Assembly: GCA_900539945.1 (NCBI GenBank)
Contig: UQDV01000006.1
Coordinates: 1 to 64,000 of the forward strand
Length of the DNA: 64,000 nucleotides
Direction: 5' to 3'
Source of the DNA: an uncultured Faecalibacterium sp.
GTDB lineage: Bacteria; Bacillota; Clostridia; Oscillospirales; Ruminococcaceae
In this document: piece after piece, positions 18,130-27,079 of the stretch
Layout: every line of letters begins with the position of its first letter
Numbering within the stretch: position 1 is the first letter of the stretch
Notes under the pieces: generated by a model
Told to the model about the DNA's origin: nothing
Seen by the model: the letters and a program-made list of their open reading frames with translations, nothing else
Database searches by the model: none
Position numbers and translations under genes: made by a program

Positions 18130-18158
18130 AAGGCTCTCCCGCAAGGGGGAGCCTTTTT
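18130..18158. terminator. Terminator between the convergent amidohydrolase and hypothetical genes
   Basis: AGGCTCTCCC and GGGGGAGCCT pair, with five T's on the plus strand. It abuts the 3' end of the minus-strand gene. Confidence 0.8.
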
Positions 18159-18915
18159 ACATGCTCGCCATCACGGCCAGAATGCTCTGCCAGCTTTTGG
18201 TGCGGGCGCAGGTGGGGGCCGGGCGTGCCGGACGGCTCACCGGCGGGGTCTGGGGCTGCGTCTGCAGCTGAGCGGCAGCCGGTACGGCCGGGTGAAAGAA
18301 CATCTCCACCGTGCCGCTCTGCCACTGTGCGGCCAGCTGGGCGGCCTCCGGGTCGGCCTGCAGGGTGCGGCGCTCGGCTCCGGCCAGGCTGTCGGCCAGC
18401 CAGTACAGGATGGCGGCCACCGGCAGGCAGGGGGCCTTGCTCAGGGTGCTGTAGCTCCAGTGGGCACCCCGGCCCACAAAGCTGTCCACCGTGATGACGG
18501 CCCCGGTGCGGGCGTCACGGGGCAAAGGCAGATCGCAGTCCGTGCCCGCCAGCGTTTCCAGCTCCTGCACCATGCGGTCGGTGCGGGCAGCGTCCAGCCG
18601 GTCCTCGCGGCAGCAGGCGTGGAAGTCGGTGTCCTCCAGCAGGCTCTCGGCCTTGGCGGGGAACTGCCCGGTGAGCTGGCCGCTCTCGTTGTGGCAGAGC
18701 ATCCACCCCTTGCGGAACAGCTGGAAGTTCAGCCCTCTGCGGCCCATCGTGGAGTAACACACGGTGGCGCAGTGCTCCCCGGGCATCCGCCGGACTTCCA
18801 GGTAAGCGTCGTTGCCGCAGAGATCCTGCAGGCGCACGGCGGCCAGAAGCTGCGCCCCCGGCAGACGGGATGACATGGCGTTGTGCATGGCGGTAAAGTA
18901 GCGGTTGGCATCCAT
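18157..18915 (-). CDS. Hypothetical protein, 252 residues
   Basis: Begins MDANRYFTAMHNAMSSRLPG at the ATG at 18915, preceded by GGGAGGAACG. The N-terminal 170 residues look like a compact mixed fold: LEVRRMPGEHCATVCYSTMGRRGLNF is strand-rich, and several Cys are present (CC, HC). The middle has IVTVDSFVGRGAHWSYSTL-like sequence, and the last 60 residues are Pro/Ala-rich (PQTPPVSRPARPAP). No signal peptide, membrane helix or known family was recognised. It has its own promoter at 19036-19064 and lies ahead of, but is not coupled to, the MoxR-VWA pair. Confidence 0.65.
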   Translation of the reverse strand: MDANRYFTAMHNAMSSRLPGAQLLAAVRLQDLCGNDAYLEVRRMPGEHCATVCYSTMGRRGLNFQLFRKGWMLCHNESGQLTGQFPAKAESLLEDTDFHACCREDRLDAARTDRMVQELETLAGTDCDLPLPRDARTGAVITVDSFVGRGAHWSYSTLSKAPCLPVAAILYWLADSLAGAERRTLQADPEAAQLAAQWQSGTVEMFFHPAVPAAAQLQTQPQTPPVSRPARPAPTCARTKSWQSILAVMASM

Positions 18916-19035
18916 GATACGTTCCTCCCTGAATGGTTCGACGGACAGCAAAGTGTTGTATTCAAAGAACTTCCAACGCGGGCCGCCGCCGTGCACTGCG
19001 GGGACATCGCGTGTTTCTGTGGTTCGTCTGAACAT

Positions 19036-19064
19036 AGTATAGCATAAACTACGACAAAAAACAA
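19036..19064 (-). promoter_or_regulatory. Promoter of the 252-residue hypothetical gene
   Basis: On the minus strand TTGTTT (19059-19064), a 17-bp spacer and TATACT (19036-19041), about 120 bp before the start. Confidence 0.65.
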
Positions 19065-19173
19065 CTAAAAGTTTGCAAAAACAACCAGATTTTTGCGAAC
19101 ACCCCGGAACTGCTCCAAAATACAACGCGACGGTTGGTTGTAAAATGCCCGAAGCGGTTGTGCGACGGACAAC

Positions 19174-19202
19174 AAAAAAGCCTTCCCCCAAAAGGGGAAG
19201 GC
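19174..19202 (-). terminator. Terminator of the MoxR-VWA operon
   Basis: A GCCTTCCCC/GGGGAAGGC stem followed on the minus strand by six T's, immediately after the VWA stop. Confidence 0.85.
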
Positions 19203-19208
19203 AATCTC

Positions 19209-20963
19209 TCAATCTCCCAGCTCCCGGATCTCGTTCTGGATCAGGCGGCCGGCGGCGCGGGCCAGCTGGTCCATGCCGCGGATGCGGGCCATATTTTTAC
19301 CATAGATGCGGGCAGCGTCGGCGGCGGAGCGGTCCTCGCCCATGAACACTGCCGACACCCGGATGCCCTTGCGCTGCAGCACGCGCACCTGGGCGGCCGC
19401 GTCGGCCACACCGGCGGCGTCCTCGTAGCCGCAGCCCAGCGGGTTTTCCGGGCTGGGCGGGATGCGGCGGCTGTCGTTGGGGGAAGCGTCGGTCAGCAGG
19501 ATGAGCAGGTGCCGCGGGGCGGGGCCGGGAGCAAAGTCCAGCAGATCGCCCGCCGCCAGCAGGGCCAGGCCGTCGCGGTTCCAGCCGGAGGCAAAATACC
19601 GGTTGATGTTCTGGCGGTTCTTGTCGGCAAAGTCCTTGAGCACCCGCAGCACGGTGTAGCCCCGCAGGCTGCTGAAGGCGCTCACCCGCACCGGGATGCC
19701 GCAGTTGGCCAGGCTCTCGGCCAGGATGGACCCCTGCGCCGCGATGACCTCCTGACAGTGCAGGCGGGAGGCGGAAGCGTCCAGCAGCAGGTCCACCGTA
19801 AAGGCGGGGTGATTTTCCTCTTCGGCGCACAAAAACACCCGGTCATCGTTCAAAAGCGGGGCGCGCCACACCCGCCCGGGGTCCACATTGCCGCTGCGGG
19901 CCACCCGCGCGTTGGGCTGCTGATGCACCAGGATGCAGTTGCGGATCTGCTCGGTGAGCCGCAGCACCACGCTGCGGTGCAGCTCCTGATTTTTGGCGTA
20001 GTAGGCGCGGTTGCGGTCGGCCTGCAGCTCGGCCTGTTCGGCCAGATGCCGGGCCTCCGGGGTGGGAGCCTGTTCCGGGCTGGGCACGCCCGCGCTGAAC
20101 CACAAATGGCACCCCAGATGCACCCCGGTGCACAGCTCCTGTTCGGCCTTGCGCAGCCGCTCCGGCGGGTAGAGGGAGCGGCCGAAGCAGCTCTCGATGT
20201 AGGCGCGGTCCTGCGCGGCGTTCTGCTTCAGGGTGATGTGGGCCTGCCGTTTGTCCACGCTGGGGCCGCTGCCGGCGGCGTCCACGGCGTTGGAGTGCTC
20301 CACGGTCACCCGGTCGGTCTTGATCATCTGGGTGGGCAGGGCCTTGGTGGCAAGGGTGGCCAGCAGGCCGTCCAGATGCAGGTGCAGCGCCGCTTTCGGA
20401 TGCACGGTGCCGTCGAAGAGGTCAAACGTTGCGTACACGGCCAGCAGGGCGTCCTGCAATTGGTCCGGCTGCGGGGCGGTGTCCGGGGCCAGCGCCCGGA
20501 ACAACCCGCTCTCGTAGGGGGTCATCACGGGCAGATTGCGCCCCAGCACGCTGCGCCAGCGGGCCGCCTGCATGGTGTACACCAGCTGGTTCCTGGCCAT
20601 CCACTCCTGCCGGGAAAGTTTGTACTGGATGGCAAAAAAGTAGTCGGCGTGAGAATAGCGCAGCGCTTCCAGCACCGGGCGGTGGGGCAGCTCCAGCCGG
20701 TAGGCCGCGTTTTCGAGGTAGAGCCACGCCAGATCGTCCAGCATGGCCTGCCGCAGATCGCCCGCCCAGCGGTCGAAGATGCTGTTGATCAACTTGTCAC
20801 CGTAATATTTGTGCACAAGGCCCACGATGGTGTTCATATAGAAGTCCACCGTGCCGTCGGTGTTGTGGGCCAGAAACAGCGGCTCAAAGCCATAGGCGCC
20901 CGCAGCCGCCCAGACCTGATTGGCCGCCCGCCGCTCCTGTGCGGTGTAGCTCTGGGCTTCCAT
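19209..20963 (-). CDS. VWA-domain protein paired with a MoxR ATPase
   Basis: A 584-residue cytoplasmic-type protein. A long helical N-terminal region (about 1-390) precedes a von Willebrand A domain (about 400-580). The MIDAS motif is DLLLDASASR (DxSxS), with LILLTDASPND as the later Asp strand. The architecture and its pairing with a MoxR AAA protein resemble NorD/CbbO/ViaA-type chaperone pairs that insert metals or remodel complexes. Its ATG overlaps the TGA of the MoxR gene by one base (TGATG), indicating translational coupling. No oxidoreductase partner is adjacent, so the client is unknown. Confidence 0.8.
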   Translation of the reverse strand: MEAQSYTAQERRAANQVWAAAGAYGFEPLFLAHNTDGTVDFYMNTIVGLVHKYYGDKLINSIFDRWAGDLRQAMLDDLAWLYLENAAYRLELPHRPVLEALRYSHADYFFAIQYKLSRQEWMARNQLVYTMQAARWRSVLGRNLPVMTPYESGLFRALAPDTAPQPDQLQDALLAVYATFDLFDGTVHPKAALHLHLDGLLATLATKALPTQMIKTDRVTVEHSNAVDAAGSGPSVDKRQAHITLKQNAAQDRAYIESCFGRSLYPPERLRKAEQELCTGVHLGCHLWFSAGVPSPEQAPTPEARHLAEQAELQADRNRAYYAKNQELHRSVVLRLTEQIRNCILVHQQPNARVARSGNVDPGRVWRAPLLNDDRVFLCAEEENHPAFTVDLLLDASASRLHCQEVIAAQGSILAESLANCGIPVRVSAFSSLRGYTVLRVLKDFADKNRQNINRYFASGWNRDGLALLAAGDLLDFAPGPAPRHLLILLTDASPNDSRRIPPSPENPLGCGYEDAAGVADAAAQVRVLQRKGIRVSAVFMGEDRSAADAARIYGKNMARIRGMDQLARAAGRLIQNEIRELGD

Positions 20964-21883
20964 CAGGCAAACAGCCTGGCCGCATCCAGTTTGGCCGGGA
21001 TGCGGGCCGCGATCACGTCGCGGATCAGGCCCTGCTCGTAGCTGTCAAAGGCCTTGTTGGTGATGCCCATGTCCAGCGCGGCCCCTGCGGGGATGCCGCG
21101 GCGGATCAGGCGCAGCGCGTCCAGCATGCCGCGCAGGTCCAGTGCCTTGGTGGAAATTTCCGCACTGTCGCACTTTTTCTGCAAGTCGAGGAACAGCAGG
21201 GCGAACTGGTGGGCGTACTTCGCAGCAAGATCCGGGAACTGTGCCCGCAGCAGCTTTTCCAGGTTGTCCTGGGTGATGGTGGGCATCTGGATGACCACGA
21301 AGCGGGAGGTCAGGGCCTCGTTCAGCTCCCGGGTACCGGCGTAGCCGTAGTTCATGGTGGCGATGAAGCGGGTCTCCTCGGCCAGCGGGATGCGGTCGTA
21401 GCCGGGCACGTCAATGGCGCGGCGGAAGTCCAGCACTGCGTGCAGCACGGCCAGCGCCTCGTTCTTGGCCATGTTGATCTCGTCCAGCACGCCAAAGCCG
21501 CCGCACTGGGCGCAGCGATACACCGGTCCGGGGCGGAACTCCACCCGTCCGTCGGCAAAGGTGTCCATGCCGATGAGGGAGGCCGCGTCCATGTTCACAT
21601 GGAACGAGATGTCCCACGCGGGGCGGCCGAAGGCGGCGGAGAGGTTCTCGGCCAGCACGTTCTTGCCGGTGGCCTTGCCGCCCGCCAGCAGCAGGTTTTC
21701 GCCGCAGAGCAGGGCGGCCAGCGCCTGCTCCCACACCCCTTTGCCGTAGTAGGTAAAGGCCGGGGCCGGGATGCGGGGCCGCAGCGCAGCGTCCAGCGGA
21801 TGGGCGGCACGATATTCCTCTACCGCAGAAAGCAGGGCCGGGTCCACGCCCTCCTGCCGCAGCGTCTCAAGAAGTTCAGACAT
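20963..21883 (-). CDS. MoxR-family AAA+ ATPase
   Basis: A 306-residue AAA+ protein. The start is the ATG at 21883 (MSELLETLRQEGVD) after GAGGTG; the longer frame upstream lacks a ribosome site. Walker A is GGKATGKN, with Asn replacing the usual Thr/Ser. Walker B is FGVLDEINMA, followed by a sensor region (RFIATMNYGYAGTRELNEAL, including the arginine-finger-like ALTSRF). MoxR proteins act with VWA partners in complex assembly. A 24-bp inverted repeat at 21907-21930 (GCCGGTT...AACCGGC) and a TATGAT sequence stand upstream, suggesting local control. Confidence 0.85.
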   Translation of the reverse strand: MSELLETLRQEGVDPALLSAVEEYRAAHPLDAALRPRIPAPAFTYYGKGVWEQALAALLCGENLLLAGGKATGKNVLAENLSAAFGRPAWDISFHVNMDAASLIGMDTFADGRVEFRPGPVYRCAQCGGFGVLDEINMAKNEALAVLHAVLDFRRAIDVPGYDRIPLAEETRFIATMNYGYAGTRELNEALTSRFVVIQMPTITQDNLEKLLRAQFPDLAAKYAHQFALLFLDLQKKCDSAEISTKALDLRGMLDALRLIRRGIPAGAALDMGITNKAFDSYEQGLIRDVIAARIPAKLDAARLFA

Positions 21884-21995
21884 TGTACAATACACCTCGA
21901 TGCTTTGCCGGTTGCTTGCAGCAAACCGGCTGCTCAGCCCTATCATAGCACAATTGCGGGCATTTGTGTAGGGGGCGTGCGGGGCAAAACAGCAA

Positions 21996-22029
21996 AGAGG
22001 GGCAGCCCCGACCGGGACCGCCCCTCTTC
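21996..22029 (-). terminator. Terminator of the flavin reductase gene
   Basis: A GAGGGGC/GCCCCTC stem lies between the flavoprotein stop and the MoxR promoter region. The following T-run on the minus strand (CTTTGCTGTTTT) is imperfect. Confidence 0.65.
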
Positions 22030-22085
22030 ACATGAAAAAGAAGAAAAGAAGGAATGTTGGATTTATGCAGGAGAACTGCGCCTTA

Positions 22086-24128
22086 TCAGGCGTTCTCCAG
22101 GCCTGCCATCTGCTTGATGGATTTAATGGCAAAGGTCATGGTACGACCGCAGGCAGTACCGCCCATGACGCAGGGATAGTTGTTCTGGAAGAAGCTGCCG
22201 GACATATCACCGGTGATGTACAGACCGGGGATCGGCTCATTGTTGCTGTCCTTGGCCTGGCAGTTCTCGGTGATGGAGATGCCCTGCATACTGCACAGCA
22301 GAGAGGCACCCAGCCAGCAGCCGTAGAAGGGAGCGGTGCGGATGGCGCTCAAACGGCTTGCAGGCTTGCCGAAGTCCTCGTCGTTCTGCTTGTCGTACAG
22401 CTCGTTGTAGCGGGCAACGGTGGCTACAAAGTTGTCCTTGTCGGCACCGGTAAAGCCCATCTTGTCGGCGAGCTCTTCAATGGTGTCCGCCTTCATGATC
22501 AGGCCTTCTTCGGCGTACTGTTCCAGCTTCTTTTCCATGCCGCCGGGAACCAGACGGGTGATGGCAGAGCAGCCGATGGTGTGGAAGCGGGTAACATCCT
22601 CAAAGTAGTTTGCATCGTGGATCATGGCATAAACATGACCCGGCTGCTGGAAGGAAGCGTGAGAAGCGTTGTCGTACTCCTGACTCTCATTCATAAAGCG
22701 TTCGCCATGGCGGTTGACCTTCAGGAAGGGCTGGCTGCCGGGGTTGTACTGACCCACAGTGCCGGGGAAGGCCTTGCCGCCAAAGGCAGAGGGGGCATCC
22801 ACATAGCCGGCATCCACGCCGGGGGCCACAAGGCCGCGGTCGAACAGGACGGGAGCGGGCTCTGCATCCAGATGTGCACCTGCCCAGATCGCGGCACGGA
22901 TGCCGTAACCCTTGTCGGCAGGCGTATAGGAGCAGGCAGTGGTCACACTGGTGCCCAGCGGGTCCAGCTGCTCCATCATGTAGGGGTTGCCGGCATAGCC
23001 GCCGCAGGCCAGCAGAACGCCCTTGGCTGCATGGATGCGGATGAAGTGACCATCCTCAGTATTCTGTGCGATCACACCGGTAATGCGGCCGTCTGCGTCC
23101 TTTTCCAGCTTAGCCAGACCGGTGTTGAAGTCCACGCCGTAGCCGAGGCTCTCAATGTACTCCTGGAACACCACGTTGCGGGGCTTTTCACCGGCGCGGT
23201 AGTCTACCTGCTGCACGGGGAACATAAATTTGGTCTGGCTCACCTGGGTGTCATCCGGCCACTTGGCTTCATCGCCGGAGGTCAGGTTGCACACATAGTT
23301 ATAAGGTTCGTTTTCCAGGATGCTGGCAACGAAGTCATGCATGGCAGCGGATTCGTTGATCCAGGTCTTGACCACACGCTGGTCGCAGCGGCCGCCCATA
23401 GAACGGGAGATCTCGCTCAGCAGCTCGGCACGGTCCACCGGGGGAACGCCCTGCTTCTGTGCTTCGCTGCTGTCGATGGCGCCGTACCAGTGGCGGGTGT
23501 CCATGACGGCGGCATTCTGCTCGATGATGCGGAAATTCAGGCCGTTCTTGGCGGCAAAAGCAGCGGCACACATGCCGCCGTTGCCTGCGCCAACAATGAC
23601 GATGTCGGTGTCCCAGGTCTCGGTGATGGCAGCCTCGTCGATGTCGGGCTCGGTGCCCAGCCAGTCGTTCTCGTCGCCGGTGGGCAGCTGCACGCTCGCA
23701 ACCACGGCTTCGCCCTTGGCCTGTGCGTAGCAGCTCTTGGCAGCCTTCATCACGGCATTGGAGGTGATGGTGGAGCCGGAAACGCCGTCGATCTCGGCAG
23801 AACCTGCAGCGATCAACTGCTCGCGCAGCTCATCGGCAGCGGCAGCACCGTAGGATGCGGTCTCACCAGAGGTGTCAACTACAACGTCGGTGACAGCGTT
23901 CTCAGAGAAGGTCATGGTGACCTTGACGGTGGAGGAGATGCCCTCGGCAGTGCCCTCGTAGGTGCCGGGGGTGTAGGTGCCGGCAGTGGAGGCGGCAGCG
24001 CTGCCGGAAGCAGCGGTGGAGGTGGAGCCGGAGGCGGCATTGCAGGCGGACAGAGCGCCGGCGGTCACACCGCTCATGGCGGCGGCAGCGGCGATCTTCA
24101 GAAAGCCTTTACGAGAGATCTTGTTCAT
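22086..24128 (-). CDS. Secreted fumarate-reductase-type flavoprotein with FMN-binding domain
   Basis: A 680-residue extracytoplasmic reductase. A twin-arginine-like leader (SRKGFLKIAAAAAMSG) with lipobox LSAC suggests lipoprotein attachment. A Ser/Thr/Ala linker follows, then an FMN-binding domain (about 55-140) with the SGSTITSNA motif whose Thr is usually flavinylated by ApbE. The FAD fold starts at DIVIVGAGNGGMCAAAFAA and ends with YITGDMSGSFF. The class includes urocanate, fumarate and other enoate reductases acting as terminal acceptors of extracellular electron flow. The substrate is unknown. It is divergent from a LysR regulator and probably controlled by it. Confidence 0.88.
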   Translation of the reverse strand: MNKISRKGFLKIAAAAAMSGVTAGALSACNAASGSTSTAASGSAAASTAGTYTPGTYEGTAEGISSTVKVTMTFSENAVTDVVVDTSGETASYGAAAADELREQLIAAGSAEIDGVSGSTITSNAVMKAAKSCYAQAKGEAVVASVQLPTGDENDWLGTEPDIDEAAITETWDTDIVIVGAGNGGMCAAAFAAKNGLNFRIIEQNAAVMDTRHWYGAIDSSEAQKQGVPPVDRAELLSEISRSMGGRCDQRVVKTWINESAAMHDFVASILENEPYNYVCNLTSGDEAKWPDDTQVSQTKFMFPVQQVDYRAGEKPRNVVFQEYIESLGYGVDFNTGLAKLEKDADGRITGVIAQNTEDGHFIRIHAAKGVLLACGGYAGNPYMMEQLDPLGTSVTTACSYTPADKGYGIRAAIWAGAHLDAEPAPVLFDRGLVAPGVDAGYVDAPSAFGGKAFPGTVGQYNPGSQPFLKVNRHGERFMNESQEYDNASHASFQQPGHVYAMIHDANYFEDVTRFHTIGCSAITRLVPGGMEKKLEQYAEEGLIMKADTIEELADKMGFTGADKDNFVATVARYNELYDKQNDEDFGKPASRLSAIRTAPFYGCWLGASLLCSMQGISITENCQAKDSNNEPIPGLYITGDMSGSFFQNNYPCVMGGTACGRTMTFAIKSIKQMAGLENA

Positions 24129-24205
24129 GATTTACTCCTGTTTCGTTCTTTTTCTTCGTTGTTTCGTGTATCCCGTAGCCGGTATAGATTGCGGAATCTT
24201 TAACA

Positions 24206-24256
24206 ATTATAGCGCGGTCGAAAAGAATTTACAATTCATTTATTTTATATTATAAT
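24206..24256. promoter_or_regulatory. Overlapping divergent promoters with a shared -35 centre
   Basis: Plus strand: TTTACA (24228-24233), 17 bp, TATAAT (24251-24256) towards the LysR gene. Minus strand: TTGTAA (24229-24234), 17 bp, TATAAT (24206-24211) towards the flavoprotein. The -35 boxes overlap inside the inverted repeat GAATTTACAATTC, a plausible LysR site. Confidence 0.75.
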
Positions 24257-24297
24257 TAAGAAAAACTTATTATAAAAACAGGGGAGGAGCAGAGCCG

Positions 24298-25209
24298 ATG
24301 AACGAGAATGCGTTGCAGAGCTTTGTAAAGATCGTGGAGCTGGAAAGTTTTTCCGAAGCAGCGGAGGCGTTGTTCGTGTCGCAGTCGGCGCTGTCGCAGC
24401 AGATCCGGGCACTGGAAAAGCAGCTGAAGGTGGAGTTGTTCCGCCATACCCGGCGGCAGGTGATCCTGACCCCGGCAGGGCAGGAGTTTTATCCGCAGGC
24501 CAAACAGGTACTGGCCCTTTACCAGAAGGCTGTCTGCCGTGCGCAGGCGGTGCAGCAGCATACAGATCCTCCGGAGCGGCATATCCTGATCGCATACTGC
24601 CATGAGGCGCTGCGGATGTTCGGTTACGATCTGTTTGCACTGACCGGAGAACTGTGCATCCGTTTTTCGCCGGTGCTCCGACGTTGTGTGCGCCGCAGTG
24701 ACGTCTGGAACGCTTTGCAAAAGGGGGATGCAGATCTTTCCTTTCAGCTGGACTGTACAGAGATCCACGCACAGGGGCTGGCATTTACGCCGGTTTTTTA
24801 TGTGCCGGAGTTCTGTATCCCATTTCATGCACCGGAAGATATGCCAAAAGGCCGGCTCACGCTGGAGCAGGTGCTGCAATACCGTTGGATGCCGGCCGAT
24901 AACATGGATCAGAGCATCTATGAATCGGCGCTGTTCCGGGAGGGAACCCGTCGGGGCGCGGAGATCATCCGGGTGGGGATGTCACGGAGCGCACAGTATC
25001 CGGTGACATCGCTGAAGATGATCCCGGGCGTGTACTACCGCAGGCCGGACATGGATTTTGTCCGGATACTGGACTGGGACCGGGGCCATCGCTTTGGCAT
25101 CGTGACCCGGGCCGACCCGGACCCGGTGGTGCAGGAGTACGTGCAGGAGCTGCAGCAGGTTCTGCCGCCGCTGACAAAGCAGCTGTTCGGGGTGGAGCTG
25201 GAAAAATAG
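24298..25209 (+). CDS. LysR-family transcriptional regulator
   Basis: A 303-residue LysR-type regulator. The N-terminal winged helix-turn-helix (residues 1-62) contains SFSEAAEALFVSQSALSQQIRALEKQL, typical of the family. The rest is a periplasmic-binding-like effector domain. The ATG at 24298 follows GGGGAGGAG. Its position divergent from the secreted flavin reductase, with interlocked promoters, suggests it senses that enzyme's substrate and represses its own gene. The effector is not identifiable. Confidence 0.9.
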   Translation: MNENALQSFVKIVELESFSEAAEALFVSQSALSQQIRALEKQLKVELFRHTRRQVILTPAGQEFYPQAKQVLALYQKAVCRAQAVQQHTDPPERHILIAYCHEALRMFGYDLFALTGELCIRFSPVLRRCVRRSDVWNALQKGDADLSFQLDCTEIHAQGLAFTPVFYVPEFCIPFHAPEDMPKGRLTLEQVLQYRWMPADNMDQSIYESALFREGTRRGAEIIRVGMSRSAQYPVTSLKMIPGVYYRRPDMDFVRILDWDRGHRFGIVTRADPDPVVQEYVQELQQVLPPLTKQLFGVELEK

Positions 25210-25216
25210 AGGTGTG

Positions 25217-25253
25217 AAAAAACCGGGAACATCCGCAGATGCTCCCGGTTTTT
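25217..25253. terminator. Bidirectional terminator between LysR and ABC exporter genes
   Basis: AAAACCGGGA and TCCCGGTTTT pair, with A- and T-runs on both sides, between convergent genes. Confidence 0.85.
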
Positions 25254-25266
25254 AAAATATCGGTGT

Positions 25267-27078
25267 TTACTCCACCACATCCTCGAACTGGCTGTTGTAC
25301 AGGTCGGCGTAGAAGCCGCCTGCGGCCAGCAGCTGGTCGTGGGTGCCCTGCTCCACGATGTCGCCGTCCCGCATCACAAGGATGAGGTCGGCGTCCTTGA
25401 TGGTGGACAGGCGGTGGGCGATGACAAAGCTGGTGCGGCCCTCCATCAGGCGGTCCATGGCGGTCTGGATGCGCTGCTCGGTGCGGGTGTCCACACTGCT
25501 GGTGGCCTCATCCAGAATCAGGATGCGGTTGTCGGCCAGGATGGTGCGGGCGATGGTGAGCAGCTGCTTCTGGCCTTGGCTCACGTTGGAGGCGTCCTCG
25601 TTCAGCTCCATCTGGTAGCCGCCGGGCAGGGTGCGGATGAAGTGGTCGGCGTTGGCAGCCTTGGCGGCGGCAATGACCTCCTCGTCGGTGGCGTCCAGAC
25701 GGCCGTAGCGGATGTTCTCCAGGATGGTGCCCTTGAACAGCCAGGTGTCCTGCAGCACCATGCCGAAGCCCTCGCGCAGAGCGCTGCGGTCAAAGTCGCG
25801 CACGTCGTGGCCGTTCAGGGTGATGGAACCGGCGTCCACGTCGTAGAAGCGCATGAGCAGCTTGACCATGGTGGTCTTGCCCGCGCCGGTGGGGCCGACG
25901 ATGGCCACCTTCTGGCCGGGCTTCACCGTACAGCTGAAGTCGTGGATGATGGTCTTGTCCGGGGTGTAGCCAAAGCGCACATGGTCGAAGGTCACCTGAC
26001 CGTCGATGCAGGCGGGGTCTGCCCGGCGGGCCGGGTCGGCGGTCTGGTCCTCTTCCGGCTCGTTCAAAAACTCGAACACCCGCTCGGCGGCAGCGGCCAT
26101 GCTCTGCAGCATGTTGGACACCTGCGACAGCTGCTGGATGGGCTGGGTGAAGTTCTTGACGTACTGGATGAAGGCCTGGATGTCGCCGATGGTGATGGTG
26201 CCGTTGGCGGCAAAGATGCTGCCCACGATGGCCACCGCCACATAGCCCAGGTTGCCCACAAAGTTCATGATGGGCATCATCAGGCCCGAGAGGAACTGGC
26301 TCTTCCAGGCGGATTCGTACAGCTTGTCGTTGGCGGCGTTGAAGTCGTTCAGCACCACGGCCTCGCGGTTGAAGGCCTTGACCACGTTGTGGCCGGCGTA
26401 GATCTCTTCCACCTGGCCGTTCACCACGCCCAGGGTGGCCTGCTGGGCCTTGAAGTACTTCTGGCTGAACCTGACCACCAGCAGCACCAGTGCCAGCGAC
26501 ACCGGCAAAATCAGGATGGCGATCAGGGTCATGCGGGGGCTGATGGACAGCATCATGATCAGCACGCCGATCATGGTGGTCACGCTGGTGATGAGCTGGG
26601 TGATGCTCTGGTTCAGGCTCTGGCCCAGGGTGTCCACGTCGTTGGTGATGCGGGACAGCACCTCGCCTACGGTGCGCTTTTCAAAGTAGGCCAGGGGCAG
26701 GCGGTTGATCTTTTCGCTGATCTGGCGGCGGAAGTCGTAGCAGACCTTCTGGGAAAGGCCGGTCATCAGCCAGCCCTGGATAAAGCTGAAGGCGCTGCTC
26801 AGCAGGTACATGCCCAGCAAAAACAGCAGCACCCGGCCAATATAAACAAAGTCGATGCTGCCGGTGCCCCGCAGCTTGGCGACCCAGCCGGTGGCAAGGG
26901 CCGTGGTGGCTTTGGCCAGCACCTTGGGGCCGGCAATGTTGAAGATGGTGGACAGAATGGCAAAGACAATGGCCGTGATGAGCGGCAGTTTGTAGTGGCT
27001 CATGGTCTGGAGAAGCTGCCGCAGCGTGCCCTTGAAGTCCTTGGCGCGCTCGGTGGTCATGCGTCCGGGTCTTGGCAT
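25267..27078 (-). CDS. ABC exporter half-transporter B (canonical ATP site)
   Basis: A 603-residue fused permease-ATPase: six membrane helices (about 30-330) then the nucleotide-binding domain. Walker A is GPTGAGKTT, the signature is NVSQGQKQLL, Walker B is ILILDEATSSVD with the catalytic Glu, and the switch His is in IAHRLS. The ATG at 27078 overlaps the preceding stop (GTGATATG context) after GGAGGG; a GTG 9 nt upstream is less well placed. With the preceding gene it forms a heterodimeric exporter of the LmrCD/BmrCD type, which usually exports drugs, lipids or peptides. A MarR repressor heads the operon. Confidence 0.9.
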   Translation of the reverse strand: MPRPGRMTTERAKDFKGTLRQLLQTMSHYKLPLITAIVFAILSTIFNIAGPKVLAKATTALATGWVAKLRGTGSIDFVYIGRVLLFLLGMYLLSSAFSFIQGWLMTGLSQKVCYDFRRQISEKINRLPLAYFEKRTVGEVLSRITNDVDTLGQSLNQSITQLITSVTTMIGVLIMMLSISPRMTLIAILILPVSLALVLLVVRFSQKYFKAQQATLGVVNGQVEEIYAGHNVVKAFNREAVVLNDFNAANDKLYESAWKSQFLSGLMMPIMNFVGNLGYVAVAIVGSIFAANGTITIGDIQAFIQYVKNFTQPIQQLSQVSNMLQSMAAAAERVFEFLNEPEEDQTADPARRADPACIDGQVTFDHVRFGYTPDKTIIHDFSCTVKPGQKVAIVGPTGAGKTTMVKLLMRFYDVDAGSITLNGHDVRDFDRSALREGFGMVLQDTWLFKGTILENIRYGRLDATDEEVIAAAKAANADHFIRTLPGGYQMELNEDASNVSQGQKQLLTIARTILADNRILILDEATSSVDTRTEQRIQTAMDRLMEGRTSFVIAHRLSTIKDADLILVMRDGDIVEQGTHDQLLAAGGFYADLYNSQFEDVVE

Positions 27079-27079
27079 A

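Noticed and set aside
22032..24203. A 723-codon plus-strand frame opposite the flavoprotein gene
   Set aside because: Shadow of a gene with clear FMN and FAD motifs; no recognisable domain.
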